Assembly: GCF_014764705.1 (NCBI RefSeq)
Contig: NZ_JACXXG010000009.1
Coordinates: 1 to 64,000, forward strand
Length of the DNA stretch: 64,000 nt
Source of the DNA: Stutzerimonas kunmingensis
Lineage (GTDB): Bacteria > Pseudomonadota > Gammaproteobacteria > Pseudomonadales > Pseudomonadaceae
Direction: 5' to 3'
Within the stretch, counting starts at the first letter, position 1; every line of letters begins with the position of its first letter. The notes under the pieces were generated by a model that was not told the origin of the DNA, did not search any database, and saw only the letters and a list, made by a program, of their open reading frames with translations. The position numbers and the translations under genes were made by a program. This document shows positions 7,758 through 16,692 of the stretch, in pieces.

Positions 7758-9719
7758 ATGAAACAGGATTTCACCGATTTTCACGCGAGCGTGGGCGCTC
7801 ATGACGACCAACCGGTCAATCCGAGCGGCAACCTGCCGCTGCAGCAGGCGATCGATCACCGCCGGCGCGGGCTGCTCAAGGGTGGGCTCGGCCTGGCCGG
7901 CATCGCCTTTCTCGGCGGCGGGATGGCCGGCGCGCGAGCCGCGACCCGGGGCGATTCGCTGCTCGGCTTCGAAGGTATCCCGACCCAGCTCGACCCGCAT
8001 TTCGACCGTGTCGAGGTGGCGCCGGGCTACAGCGCCCGGGTGTTCTTCTCCTGGGGCGATCCGGTGCATGCCGACGCACCCGAGTGGCAGCCGGATGCCA
8101 GCGACGATTGGCAAGCCCAGCTCAGGCAGGCCGGCGACAACCACGACGGCATGCATTTCTTCCCGTTCCCCGACGCGCCCGACAGCCGCGGCCTGCTGGC
8201 CATCAACCACGAGTACGTCAACCCGACGCTGCATCCAGAAGGCATCGCCGTGGTCGATGGCCGGCGCCCGCTGGAACAGGTGCGCAAGGAGCAGGCGGCC
8301 CATGGCCTGAGCGTCATTGAGGTGCGCAAGGATGCGCAAGGCGAATGGCAGCGGGTAATGGATTCACCCTACAACCGCCGCATTTCCGGCATGACGCCGA
8401 TGGCCATTGCCGGGCCGCTGGCCGGCCATGCAGCGATGCAGACCATGGACGACCCGGAAGGAAAGAGGGTGCTCGGCACGCTGAACAACTGCTCCAGCGG
8501 CTTCACGCCCTGGGGCACCTATCTGGTCTGCGAGGAGAACTGGCACAACTACTTCGTCAACCACGACGCCGACGATCTTGCCGCGCGCGTCTCGCACAAC
8601 CGCTACGGCATCGCCGGCAGCGGCGTGAGCAAGCTCTACGGCTGGGGCACGGTCGATCCGCGTTTCGATGCCACGCCGCAGGCAGGCCAACCCCATGGCG
8701 GCTTCGTCAACGAGCCGCACCGGTTCGGCTGGGTGGTGGAGGTCGATCCGTTCGACCCGCAGAGCGCGCCGGTCAAGCGCACCGCCTTCGGCCGCTACTG
8801 CCGCGAGTGCTCGGTGCTGTCGCTGGGCGAGGACGGGCGCATGGCGTTCTACTCGGGCGACGACACCAAGGGCGAGTACGTCTACAAGTTCGTTCCCAGC
8901 GGCCGTTTCGTGCCCGGTGCGGACGCGGCCAATCGCCGCTTGCTGGATGAGGGCACCTTGTATGTCGCGCGTTTCGATGCCGACGGCAGTGGCCAGTGGC
9001 TGGCGCTGGTGCATGGCGAGCATGGCCTGACCGCGGAAAACGGCTTCCCCAGCCAGGCCGAGGTGCTGCTCAACGCCCGCGCCGCCGCCGACCGCGCCGG
9101 CGCGACGCCGATGGACCGGCCGGAGTGGGTCGCAGTGCATCCCGATACCCGCGAGGTCTACGTCACCCTGACCAACAATGACGCGCGCGGCACCAAGCAG
9201 CCGCTGGACAAGGCCAATCCGCGACCGAACAACCTGCACGGGCAGATCCTGCGCTGGCAGGAAGAGGGTGGCGACCCGGCGGCGACGCGTTTCCAGTGGG
9301 AAGTCTTCCTGCTCGCCGGCGAGCGCCGTGGTGCGCGAGATGCCCAGGGCCAGTCGGTTGCCTCCAACCTGATCGGCACGATCGACGGCGACTGCTTTTC
9401 CTCGCCGGACGGGCTGGCCTTCGATCGTGACGGGCGTTTGTGGATCGAAACCGATTTCGACGATGACGAATCGGCGATGCAGGCCATGGGCACCAATCAG
9501 CTGCTCTGCGCCGATCCGAAAACGCGCGAGGTGCGGCGTTTCCTGGTCGGGCCACGGGGTTGCGAGATCACCGGTATCACCTGGAGCCCGGACTACCGCG
9601 CCATGTGGATCAATGTGCAGCACCCAGGGTTGAGCTTCCCGGCCAGCGACGGCCAGTCACGCCCGCGCTCGTCCACCGTGCTGATCACCAAGGATGATGG
9701 CGGCGTGATCGGCAGCTGA
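7758..9719 (+). CDS. phoX: PhoX family alkaline phosphatase
   Basis: 653 residues of the PhoX (DUF839) family, Ca/Fe-dependent periplasmic phosphatases that release phosphate from monoesters. A Tat signal is present: RRRGLLKGGLGLAGIAFLGG at about 36-55, consistent with export after cofactor insertion. The metal-site block NNCSSGFTPWGTYLVCEENW (about 243-262) contains the conserved Cys and Glu ligands. DGDCFSSPDGLAFDRDGRLW and the final GCEITGITWSPDYRAMWINV are also family hallmarks. It follows tonB after 28 bases in the same orientation. It would finish dephosphorylation of products released by the phytase. Confidence 0.9.
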   Translation: MKQDFTDFHASVGAHDDQPVNPSGNLPLQQAIDHRRRGLLKGGLGLAGIAFLGGGMAGARAATRGDSLLGFEGIPTQLDPHFDRVEVAPGYSARVFFSWGDPVHADAPEWQPDASDDWQAQLRQAGDNHDGMHFFPFPDAPDSRGLLAINHEYVNPTLHPEGIAVVDGRRPLEQVRKEQAAHGLSVIEVRKDAQGEWQRVMDSPYNRRISGMTPMAIAGPLAGHAAMQTMDDPEGKRVLGTLNNCSSGFTPWGTYLVCEENWHNYFVNHDADDLAARVSHNRYGIAGSGVSKLYGWGTVDPRFDATPQAGQPHGGFVNEPHRFGWVVEVDPFDPQSAPVKRTAFGRYCRECSVLSLGEDGRMAFYSGDDTKGEYVYKFVPSGRFVPGADAANRRLLDEGTLYVARFDADGSGQWLALVHGEHGLTAENGFPSQAEVLLNARAAADRAGATPMDRPEWVAVHPDTREVYVTLTNNDARGTKQPLDKANPRPNNLHGQILRWQEEGGDPAATRFQWEVFLLAGERRGARDAQGQSVASNLIGTIDGDCFSSPDGLAFDRDGRLWIETDFDDDESAMQAMGTNQLLCADPKTREVRRFLVGPRGCEITGITWSPDYRAMWINVQHPGLSFPASDGQSRPRSSTVLITKDDGGVIGS

Positions 9720-9741
9720 CGATCGTGCCGGCGCCATCTGG

Positions 9742-12729
9742 TCAGGAGGTGCCACGCAGCTGCTCGACGGCATCTAGCAGCTGGTCCTGGGTGAAGGGCT
9801 TGGCCAGTCGCTGCAGCGGCAGCGCCGGGGTGGCCGACGGCAGTTCGGCATAACCGGACACCAGCAGGATCGGCAGCTCCGGCCGGCTTGCCCGTACCTC
9901 GGCAGCCAGTTGCGCGCCGCTCATCAGCGGCATGGCGTGGTCGGTGACGAGCATGTCGATCTGCGCCACCTGCAGCAGCTCCAGCGCCTGCGCAGCGGAG
10001 CGGGCCGTCAAGACGTGGTGGCCGGCGGCCTCGAGCATGCCGGCGGTGCCGAATAGCACCAGCTCGTCATCATCCACGGCCAGCACGGACAGCGGACGCG
10101 TGGTCCTGCGCGGGAGGTCATGCGGTGACGGGTTGTGAGTCGGTTCCGCGGCTGGCTCGTCCTCCAGTGCTGGCAGCCAGATTTGCGCGGTGGTGCCGGC
10201 GCCCGGGCTGCTGCGCAGCACCAGCCGCCCGCCGGATTGCTCGGCCAGGCCATGCACCATTGACAGGCCGAGACCGGTGCCCTTGCCGACGCCCTTGGTG
10301 GTGAAGAACGGCTCGACCGCGCGCTTGAGCGTCGTCTCGTCCATGCCGGTGCCGCTGTCGCTGACATTCAGGCGAACGTAGCGCCCGGCTGCGAGGCCGT
10401 GCTGCTCGCCGGGCAGCGTCACCTGTTCGGCGACGATGAGAATGCGGCCCTCGCCGGCCATGGCGTCGCGCGCGTTGGCGGCGAGGTTGAGCAGGGCGGT
10501 TTCCAGCTGGTTGGGATCGGTCTTGACCCGCGCCAGTCGCTGCGGCAGCTCCACCTCCAGCTGGATGGTCGGGCCGAGCGAGCTGAGCAGAAGTGCCTGC
10601 ATACCTTCGATCAACTGGCGCAGATCGATCGGCGTCTTGTGCAGTTCCTGCTTGCGGGCGAACGAGAGCATGCGTGCCGTGAGCGAGGCGCCGCGTTCGG
10701 CACCAGCGCGGGCGTTGTCCACCAGGCGCAGCAGGGCCGGATCGGCCGGCATGCGCCGACGCAGCAGCTCCAGGCTGCCGAGCACGGCCATGAGCAGATT
10801 GTTGAAGTCGTGGGCGATGCCGCCGGTGAGGTTGCCCAGCGCTTCCATCTTGTGCAGCTGTTGCAGCGTCTGCTCGGCGGCGACGCGCTCGCTGATATCC
10901 AGCGCCTCCGGGACCAGGGCGACGACAGTACCGTCGTCACCCAGCACCGGGCGCATGGAGAAGTCGAACGTGCGCGTGCCGCCCGGCATGTTCAGTGTCA
11001 TGGTGCCGTGCTCGGTGGCGCCGGCCGCGACGCGCAGGGTCATCGCCTTCATCGCTTCCGGCATGCCGGGGGTGGCACTGAACCAGGGCGAGTCCCAGAA
11101 CGGCGTGCCCGCCAACTGATGGAAGCGTGCGTCGATGCCGGCCAGTGCTGTGGCGTTGACGTAGAGAATCGAGCCGTCCGGTGCGAGCATCGCCTTGTAC
11201 AGGTGCGAGGTTTCCAGCACCGCGCGGATGTTCGCCTCGCTGCGTGCCAGCGCCGCCGTGCGCTCGGCGACCTTGGCTTCGAGCTGTTCCAGGAAGCATT
11301 GCTCGCGCTGCCTGACCGCTGCCGCCGAGCGCACGCGCTCGATATGTGCCCAAGAGCGGTCGGTAACTTCAGTGAGCAGGGCGAGTTCGTAGGCGCTCCA
11401 GGCACGGGGCGCGCGATCATGGATGGCCATCAGGGCGGTCAGCCGGCCTTCCTTGACCAGTGGCAAACAGATGGTGGCGGCAATATCGAGCTGCTGAAAG
11501 GTGGCAGCCTCGTCCGGTGGCAGCTGCGCACAGTGATCGTCGACGATGAAGGCTTCACCGCCACGCAGTTTGGTTACTGCCAGTTTGCCGAATGCCTCCA
11601 ACCGATAGCGTCCGACGATGCTGGTGCAGCCGGGCGCGGCCCAGTCGCCGCGAATGGTAAAGCCGTCCTGGTCGGGGTCCATGTCGGCGTAGGCGCAGCT
11701 GGACAAGCCCAGATGCTCGCCGAGCATGCGTGTAGTGGTGGTCAGGATGGCGTCGGCGTCGACGCTGCGGGCGGTTTCCTTGGCCAGGGCATCGAGAAAG
11801 CGCAGGCGCTGTTCGTTCTCGCGCAGGGCCTGTTCGGCCTCGGCGCGCTCGGTGACGTCATTACCTTCGACGAAGATGCCGCTGACATTGCCATTCGCGT
11901 CGGCCACCGGCTGGAAGACGAAATCCAGCAGACGCTCTTCCTCTGCTTCGCCTTGGGTACGCTGCAGGCCGATGCGGATACCGGAGCCGACGAAGGCGGT
12001 GCCGCTGCGATAGACCCGGTCGAGAATGTCGATGAAGCCCTGCCGCTCGACTTCGGGCAGCGCCTCACGCACCGGCTTGCCGATGACGTCGCGTTCGCCC
12101 ACCACCCGGAGATAGGCCGGGTTGGCCATCTCGAAGACGTGTTCAGGGCCGCGTAGCATCGCCATCAACCCCGGTGCCTGTTCGAACATCTGTTGCAGGC
12201 GTGCCTGCTGGCCCTGCAGCTCTCGTTCGGCCAGTACCCGTTCGGTGGTTTCCACGACCAGGGCGATGACACCGGCCGGCTGCGCCTGATCGTCGAACAC
12301 CGGCGAGTAGTCCAGATTCATCCAGGCACGCTCAGGACGGCCGTTGCGGTACAGCACCAGCTCCTGATCCTTGTACGAAAGCGTGCCGCCTGCCAGGCCG
12401 ACCTTCATGACGTTGTCGTTGAAATCGGCGACTTCCGGCCAGCCTTCGCGCACCTCCGAGCCCAACAACTGCGGGTGCCGGCTGCCGGCGAACACGGAAT
12501 AGGCGTCGTTGTAGATCATGATGCCGCGCTCGCCCCAGAGCAGCACGATGGGCGTCGGCGAAAGCAGCAGCATGGCGGTGACGGTCTTCAGGCTCGCCGG
12601 CCAGCCAGCCAGAGGCCCCAGCGTCGTTTGCGACCAGTCGAAGCGACGAATCAGTGCGCCGAGTTCGCCGCCGTCGGGGAGGAATACATGGCTTGAGACG
12701 TCAGGCGCGGGGTGTGCTGCTGGGTCCAT
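9742..12729 (-). CDS. PAS/GAF hybrid sensor histidine kinase with receiver domain
   Basis: 995 residues from the ATG at 12729. A longer in-frame start at 12846 is possible, but its extra 39 residues look non-native. Order: PAS-like domain (about 10-140), PAS (about 150-280), GAF (about 300-460), PAS (about 490-610), HisKA with GGIAHDFNNLL (His about 637), HATPase with LLNLAANARDAM and GTGLGLSMVHG, and a C-terminal receiver with VDDDE and TDHAMPLMSG. There is no membrane segment, so it is a cytosolic sensor. No partner regulator gene is adjacent. It converges with phoX, 22 bases apart, and diverges from the helicase gene. The signal is unknown. Confidence 0.88.
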   Translation of the reverse strand: MDPAAHPAPDVSSHVFLPDGGELGALIRRFDWSQTTLGPLAGWPASLKTVTAMLLLSPTPIVLLWGERGIMIYNDAYSVFAGSRHPQLLGSEVREGWPEVADFNDNVMKVGLAGGTLSYKDQELVLYRNGRPERAWMNLDYSPVFDDQAQPAGVIALVVETTERVLAERELQGQQARLQQMFEQAPGLMAMLRGPEHVFEMANPAYLRVVGERDVIGKPVREALPEVERQGFIDILDRVYRSGTAFVGSGIRIGLQRTQGEAEEERLLDFVFQPVADANGNVSGIFVEGNDVTERAEAEQALRENEQRLRFLDALAKETARSVDADAILTTTTRMLGEHLGLSSCAYADMDPDQDGFTIRGDWAAPGCTSIVGRYRLEAFGKLAVTKLRGGEAFIVDDHCAQLPPDEAATFQQLDIAATICLPLVKEGRLTALMAIHDRAPRAWSAYELALLTEVTDRSWAHIERVRSAAAVRQREQCFLEQLEAKVAERTAALARSEANIRAVLETSHLYKAMLAPDGSILYVNATALAGIDARFHQLAGTPFWDSPWFSATPGMPEAMKAMTLRVAAGATEHGTMTLNMPGGTRTFDFSMRPVLGDDGTVVALVPEALDISERVAAEQTLQQLHKMEALGNLTGGIAHDFNNLLMAVLGSLELLRRRMPADPALLRLVDNARAGAERGASLTARMLSFARKQELHKTPIDLRQLIEGMQALLLSSLGPTIQLEVELPQRLARVKTDPNQLETALLNLAANARDAMAGEGRILIVAEQVTLPGEQHGLAAGRYVRLNVSDSGTGMDETTLKRAVEPFFTTKGVGKGTGLGLSMVHGLAEQSGGRLVLRSSPGAGTTAQIWLPALEDEPAAEPTHNPSPHDLPRRTTRPLSVLAVDDDELVLFGTAGMLEAAGHHVLTARSAAQALELLQVAQIDMLVTDHAMPLMSGAQLAAEVRASRPELPILLVSGYAELPSATPALPLQRLAKPFTQDQLLDAVEQLRGTS

Positions 12730-12900
12730 CAGTAGCGATCCGTATCCGGTGTGAAGGCAGGGCAGGGTTATCCAGATCAGAGCTGGTTCAGCTCGGACAG
12801 CCGATAGCCCAGGAAGTCTTGCCGGCGACGCGAGCGATTGCCACATTCATTCGCTGCTGTTCGTCCTTGTAGCGGCCAGAGTACAGGGAAAAACCCGTAC

Positions 12901-12915
12901 CATATCAACGATATG
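12901..12915. promoter_or_regulatory. Palindrome in divergent promoter region
   Basis: CATATC-aac-GATATG, a perfect 6-bp inverted repeat 21 bases before the helicase start in the 207-base gap between the sensor kinase and helicase genes. It could be an operator; there is no other evidence. Confidence 0.2.
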
Positions 12916-12936
12916 CAATGCCCACGGTGATTTCCG

Positions 12937-14907
12937 ATGCTTTCTGCCGTCAAGCGCTACAGGGCCCTGGTCGCTGGGGTGCTGCAGCGCTGTTTTCCAC
13001 GTACCTCGGCCCATCTGCGCGAAGAGGACGAGCTGTTGTTTCGTCGCTGGGGCAGTGCGCCCGGCAAGACGAACAAGGCTGCGACCGCCAAGCGCAAGGG
13101 CAAGTCTGCAGCCAAGGCCAAGCCGAAGAGCGCCTCGGAAGCGCCGGCGCGTGCTGCCGCCAAGCCGCGGGGGACGGCAGCGCAGGGGATCTACGCCGCG
13201 GCGCAACTGAAAGTGGATGACGCCAAGGTTCAGGCGATGCGCGACCGCGTCGAGCAGGCGGTGGCCGCGGGTATCATCAGCGCGCCGTCGGACGAGCAAT
13301 GGGCGATGATCCTCAGCCGCAGCCCGGTGACGCGGATCTTCGCCGGTGCCGGTTCCGGCAAATCCACCACCTTGTTACTGCGGGTGGTGTTCATGCTCTG
13401 CCACATGGGCATCGAGCCCGGACGCTTGACGGTCATCTCGTTCACCAACGCCTCTTGCGCGCAGCTGCGCGAACAGTTGGTGCGCGTGCTCGGCTTCTGG
13501 CAGGTGCCGTTCGATGCACAGCAGGCGCGTCAGTGCGTACGCACCTTCCATTCGGCCATGGCGCAGCTGGCGCGTGAAGTGCTGAGCCGGCCGCTGTGGT
13601 TCGAGCAGTTGGACGACAAGGCCGCCGCGGCGGACGAACCGGATAACCCGCTAGCCACCGCACGCCTGCGTCCGGCGCAAGTTCGCCTGCTCAAGCAGGC
13701 CTATCAGCAGTGTTACGCCGAACAAGCGACATTCCGTGAGTTGGTGCATCGACTGCTCGACCTGTCTGCGCCGCCAACCGAAAGCGAACAGGGCAAGCGC
13801 GCTGCCCCGAAAGCGCCCGGCGATACCTTCACCCTGGCCGGCGAGTTCACGCCGCTGCCGCTGTACGAGGCGTTCCATGCCCAGGCAGGCTTTATCGAGA
13901 GCATCGGCATTCGCGTTGATCAGCTGCAGCCAGGCAAGCTGCAGTGCGCGCCGCGCGAACGGGATTTCGTCGAAGCGCTGGTGAGCTTCCATGGCTACTT
14001 CCGGGCCGCGCTGCGTGAGCAGGGGCTGATGACCTTCAATGAGGCCTTTCAACAGCTCACCGAGCGTTTGGGCTCGGGCACGGATGTGCCCCAGGCCAGC
14101 CTTGCGCCGTTCGAGCACCTGCTGATCGATGAATTCCAGGACATTTCCCCGCAGATCGTCCAATGGCTGCAGGCCTTGCATCGCCAGCTGGCGCGCCAGA
14201 AGGCCGGCCCGAGCCTGATGGCCATCGGTGACGACTGGCAGTCGATCTACGGCTGGCGCGGCAGTTCGCCGGAGTTGTTCATGGACTTCGACAAGTACTT
14301 TCCGCGGCGCGGCGCCAAGGGCAGCGAGACGCTGCTGCTGGAAACCAACTACCGCTCCATCGAACCGGTGATTCGCGATGGCGAGGCGGTGCTGGCCGGG
14401 GTTAGGTTCAAGCAGGCCAGGACCAGCCGGCCATGCAAACCGACGCAGCCGGGTGACCACGGGGTAAAGCTGGTCACCGGTTTCGACCTGAACAAGGACC
14501 TGCCGAAGCTGATCGAGGCGATCACCGCGCAATGTGCCCATGTGGCCGAACGGCAAAGCCGCGAACGCACCGCCGTGCTGCTGCTCAGCCGGCGCAACGA
14601 GCCGTTGCGGACCATCCAGGCGCAGCTGGACCGCAAGCTGCCGGTCAAGGCCTACACCATCCACCGCGCCAAGGGGTTGCAGGCCGAGGTGGCGATCATC
14701 ATCGACGACTGCGCGCCGGTGCAGGCGCACCCGCTGCGCAACGCGCTGTATACCTACTCGGGTTTCTTCCGCAACAGCTATGACCAGGCCATGGCCGATG
14801 AAAGCCTGCGCCTGGGCTACGTGGCAATCACCCGCGGCGTCAGCCGAGTGTTCTGGTACACCCGCAAGGCCCAAGGCGCCACCGAGCGCCTGGGGCGGCG
14901 TGGCTAG
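12937..14907 (+). CDS. UvrD/Rep-type superfamily 1 DNA helicase
   Basis: 656 residues. Helicase motifs in order: Walker A GAGSGKSTT (about 146), Ia VISFTNASCAQLREQL, II DEFQDIS (about 398), III GDDWQSIYGWRGSSPELF, IV LLETNYRS, V YTIHRAKGLQAEVAII and VI LRLGYVAITRGVSRVFW. It is an ATP-driven 3'-5' translocase of the UvrD class. Odd features are a basic Lys/Ala-rich linker near residues 47-90 and a short total length, which suggests small 1B/2B subdomains. It is a single-gene unit, convergent with the phosphatase-kinase gene, whose stop lies 4 bases away. The precise repair role is unknown. Confidence 0.85.
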   Translation: MLSAVKRYRALVAGVLQRCFPRTSAHLREEDELLFRRWGSAPGKTNKAATAKRKGKSAAKAKPKSASEAPARAAAKPRGTAAQGIYAAAQLKVDDAKVQAMRDRVEQAVAAGIISAPSDEQWAMILSRSPVTRIFAGAGSGKSTTLLLRVVFMLCHMGIEPGRLTVISFTNASCAQLREQLVRVLGFWQVPFDAQQARQCVRTFHSAMAQLAREVLSRPLWFEQLDDKAAAADEPDNPLATARLRPAQVRLLKQAYQQCYAEQATFRELVHRLLDLSAPPTESEQGKRAAPKAPGDTFTLAGEFTPLPLYEAFHAQAGFIESIGIRVDQLQPGKLQCAPRERDFVEALVSFHGYFRAALREQGLMTFNEAFQQLTERLGSGTDVPQASLAPFEHLLIDEFQDISPQIVQWLQALHRQLARQKAGPSLMAIGDDWQSIYGWRGSSPELFMDFDKYFPRRGAKGSETLLLETNYRSIEPVIRDGEAVLAGVRFKQARTSRPCKPTQPGDHGVKLVTGFDLNKDLPKLIEAITAQCAHVAERQSRERTAVLLLSRRNEPLRTIQAQLDRKLPVKAYTIHRAKGLQAEVAIIIDDCAPVQAHPLRNALYTYSGFFRNSYDQAMADESLRLGYVAITRGVSRVFWYTRKAQGATERLGRRG

Positions 14908-14910
14908 GGC

Positions 14911-16632
14911 TCAGCGCAACAGCAGCGCAACTACTGCACCAGCCAGCAGCAGTGACAGGCCTTTCCAGAACAGCAGCGGGTTGCGCTCCAGCAGCGGCGG
15001 GCGGGCGCGGTTGAGAAACGCCGGGTTGGGCTGGTGCAGCTCGAAGACGAACTCCGACAGCTCGGCATAGCGCCGGGACGGATCGGGATGCAGCGCCTTG
15101 CCCAGCACTTCGTCGATCCATGCCGGGATATCGCGCTGTGCATGGCGCAGCGGCTGATAGCACAGGCGTTTCTGCGCTGCAGTGGTACGTGCCCTGGCGA
15201 CGTCGGCGCCGTAGGGCAAGCGACCGCTGAGCAACTGATAGGCGATCACCGCCAGCGAATACTGATCCGAACGCGGCGTGCCGGCCTCGCCGAGGAAGTA
15301 TTCCGGTGCGGTATAGGCCGCGGTGCCGAGCAGGTTGTCCTGCGTGCCCGGTGCGTTGCGTTCGGCCAGCCCGGCGACGCGGGTCGAGCCGAAATCGATG
15401 ATCTTCAGCGTGCCGGTGGCGTCGATCATCAGGTTCTGCGGGCGCAAGTCCTGATGCAGCATCTCCAGGCGGTGGAAGGCGCGCAGGCCGCGGGCGATCT
15501 GCTCGACGATGCCGCGCACGGTTTCCAGGTCCGGCTGTGGATGGTCGAGCATCCACTGCGTCAGCGTCTGGCCGTCGATGAACTCGCTCACGGTGTACAG
15601 GTAGCGGCGCTGCCGCGGCGGCGGGCAGGCCTTGACCACGTGGGGATTGTCGAGGCGCCGGGCGATCCACTCTTCCAGCAGGAAACGCTCCAGATAGGCG
15701 GGGTCGCCACGCAGATCGAGCGAGGGCGTCTTCAGTACCACCGTGGCGCCGCTGGCTTTGTCGACGGCCAGGTGCACATGGCTGCGGCTGCTGACGTGCA
15801 GCTCACGGACGATGCGATAGCCGTCGAACTGCATGCGCGGCTCCAGCAGCGGCGGCAACGCCAGTTCGCCGAGCTGACGCTGCACGTCGTCGACGGCCTG
15901 CTCCGGCAGGCTGTCGATGCGCACCAGCTGTGCGGTGAGGTTGTCGTCGCTACCGTTCGCCAATGCCCGCTCGACGATCCGTCGCGCCGCCAGGTCGAGG
16001 TTGTCGCCATGCTCGGCAACGAGCTGCGCCACCTCCCGCGCGCCGATGTGCTCGTAGACGCCATCGGTGGCGAGCAGGAACAGATCGCCGACCGCCAGCG
16101 GCAGATTGCGGTAGTCGATCTCCAGGTGCCGGTCGATGCCCAGCGCGCGGCCGAGGTAGCTGGTTTCCGCCGACACGCGCACGCGGTGATCTTCGGTCAG
16201 CTGTTCGAGGCCGCCGTCGCGCAGTCGATAGATGCGCGCATCGCCGACGTGGAACAGGTGCGCGCTAGCGGACTTGAGCACCAGCGCGCTGAAGGTGCAG
16301 ACATAGCCGCGGTCGCGGTCATAGCGGTGCGGGCTGTGGCGGGTCTGCGCATGCAGCCAGGAATTGATCGCCACCAGCACCCGCTGCGCCGACTGCTTCA
16401 CCGACCAGGCGTCGGAGGTGCAGAAATAGTCGGAAAGAAAGCTCGCCACCGCGGTTTCGCTGGCGACATGGCTGACCTCGCTGCTGCTGATGCCATCGGC
16501 CAGCGCAATGGCGATGCCCTTGCTGGCGAGCTGGGCGTCAGCGGGCACGCAGGCGCCGTGAAAGTCCTGGTTGGCCGGTTTGCGTCCGCGGTCCGAATGC
16601 TGGCCGAGGGAAATGGCGAGTTGGCTGGGCAT
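14911..16632 (-). CDS. PP2C-type phosphatase fused to Ser/Thr protein kinase
   Basis: 573 residues from ATG 16632. Residues about 5-240 form a PP2C phosphatase (DRGRKPANQDFHGA, ALADGISSSEVSH, HVGDARIYR, LLATDGVYEHI, DDNLTAQLV). About 260-535 form a Hanks-type kinase (VVLKTPSL lysine, HQDLRPQNLMI catalytic loop, DFGSTR, GTAAYTAPEYFLGE). One C-terminal membrane helix (about 552-570) anchors it. The usual HRD is HQD here. Homologous genes sit beside nitrate/nitrite transporters in other pseudomonads (PA1782 beside nasA), so a role in tuning nitrogen assimilation is likely, with targets unknown. A terminator-like hairpin lies just upstream. Confidence 0.88.
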   Translation of the reverse strand: MPSQLAISLGQHSDRGRKPANQDFHGACVPADAQLASKGIAIALADGISSSEVSHVASETAVASFLSDYFCTSDAWSVKQSAQRVLVAINSWLHAQTRHSPHRYDRDRGYVCTFSALVLKSASAHLFHVGDARIYRLRDGGLEQLTEDHRVRVSAETSYLGRALGIDRHLEIDYRNLPLAVGDLFLLATDGVYEHIGAREVAQLVAEHGDNLDLAARRIVERALANGSDDNLTAQLVRIDSLPEQAVDDVQRQLGELALPPLLEPRMQFDGYRIVRELHVSSRSHVHLAVDKASGATVVLKTPSLDLRGDPAYLERFLLEEWIARRLDNPHVVKACPPPRQRRYLYTVSEFIDGQTLTQWMLDHPQPDLETVRGIVEQIARGLRAFHRLEMLHQDLRPQNLMIDATGTLKIIDFGSTRVAGLAERNAPGTQDNLLGTAAYTAPEYFLGEAGTPRSDQYSLAVIAYQLLSGRLPYGADVARARTTAAQKRLCYQPLRHAQRDIPAWIDEVLGKALHPDPSRRYAELSEFVFELHQPNPAFLNRARPPLLERNPLLFWKGLSLLLAGAVVALLLR

Positions 16633-16645
16633 CTTCAATCTGCGC

Positions 16646-16678
16646 AAAAGCCCCGGCGCGCATGCGAGCCGGGGCCTT
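16646..16678 (-). terminator. Intrinsic terminator between nitrite channel and kinase genes
   Basis: On the minus strand GCCCCGGC (with flanking G-C pairing) forms an 8-bp stem with GCCGGGGC around a 10-base loop, followed by TTTTGC. It lies after the channel stop and 13 bases before the kinase ATG, so it would cut expression of the kinase relative to nirBD. Confidence 0.65.
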
Positions 16679-16692
16679 CGTTCACTCCAGGG

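Noticed and set aside
12730-12846. 39-residue N-terminal extension of the hybrid kinase
   Set aside because: No similarity to a PAS or signal segment, and it would remove the space needed for a divergent promoter.
16633-16647. TTG start for the phosphatase-kinase five codons upstream
   Set aside because: The codon lies in the U-run of the terminator hairpin and no ribosome site precedes it.
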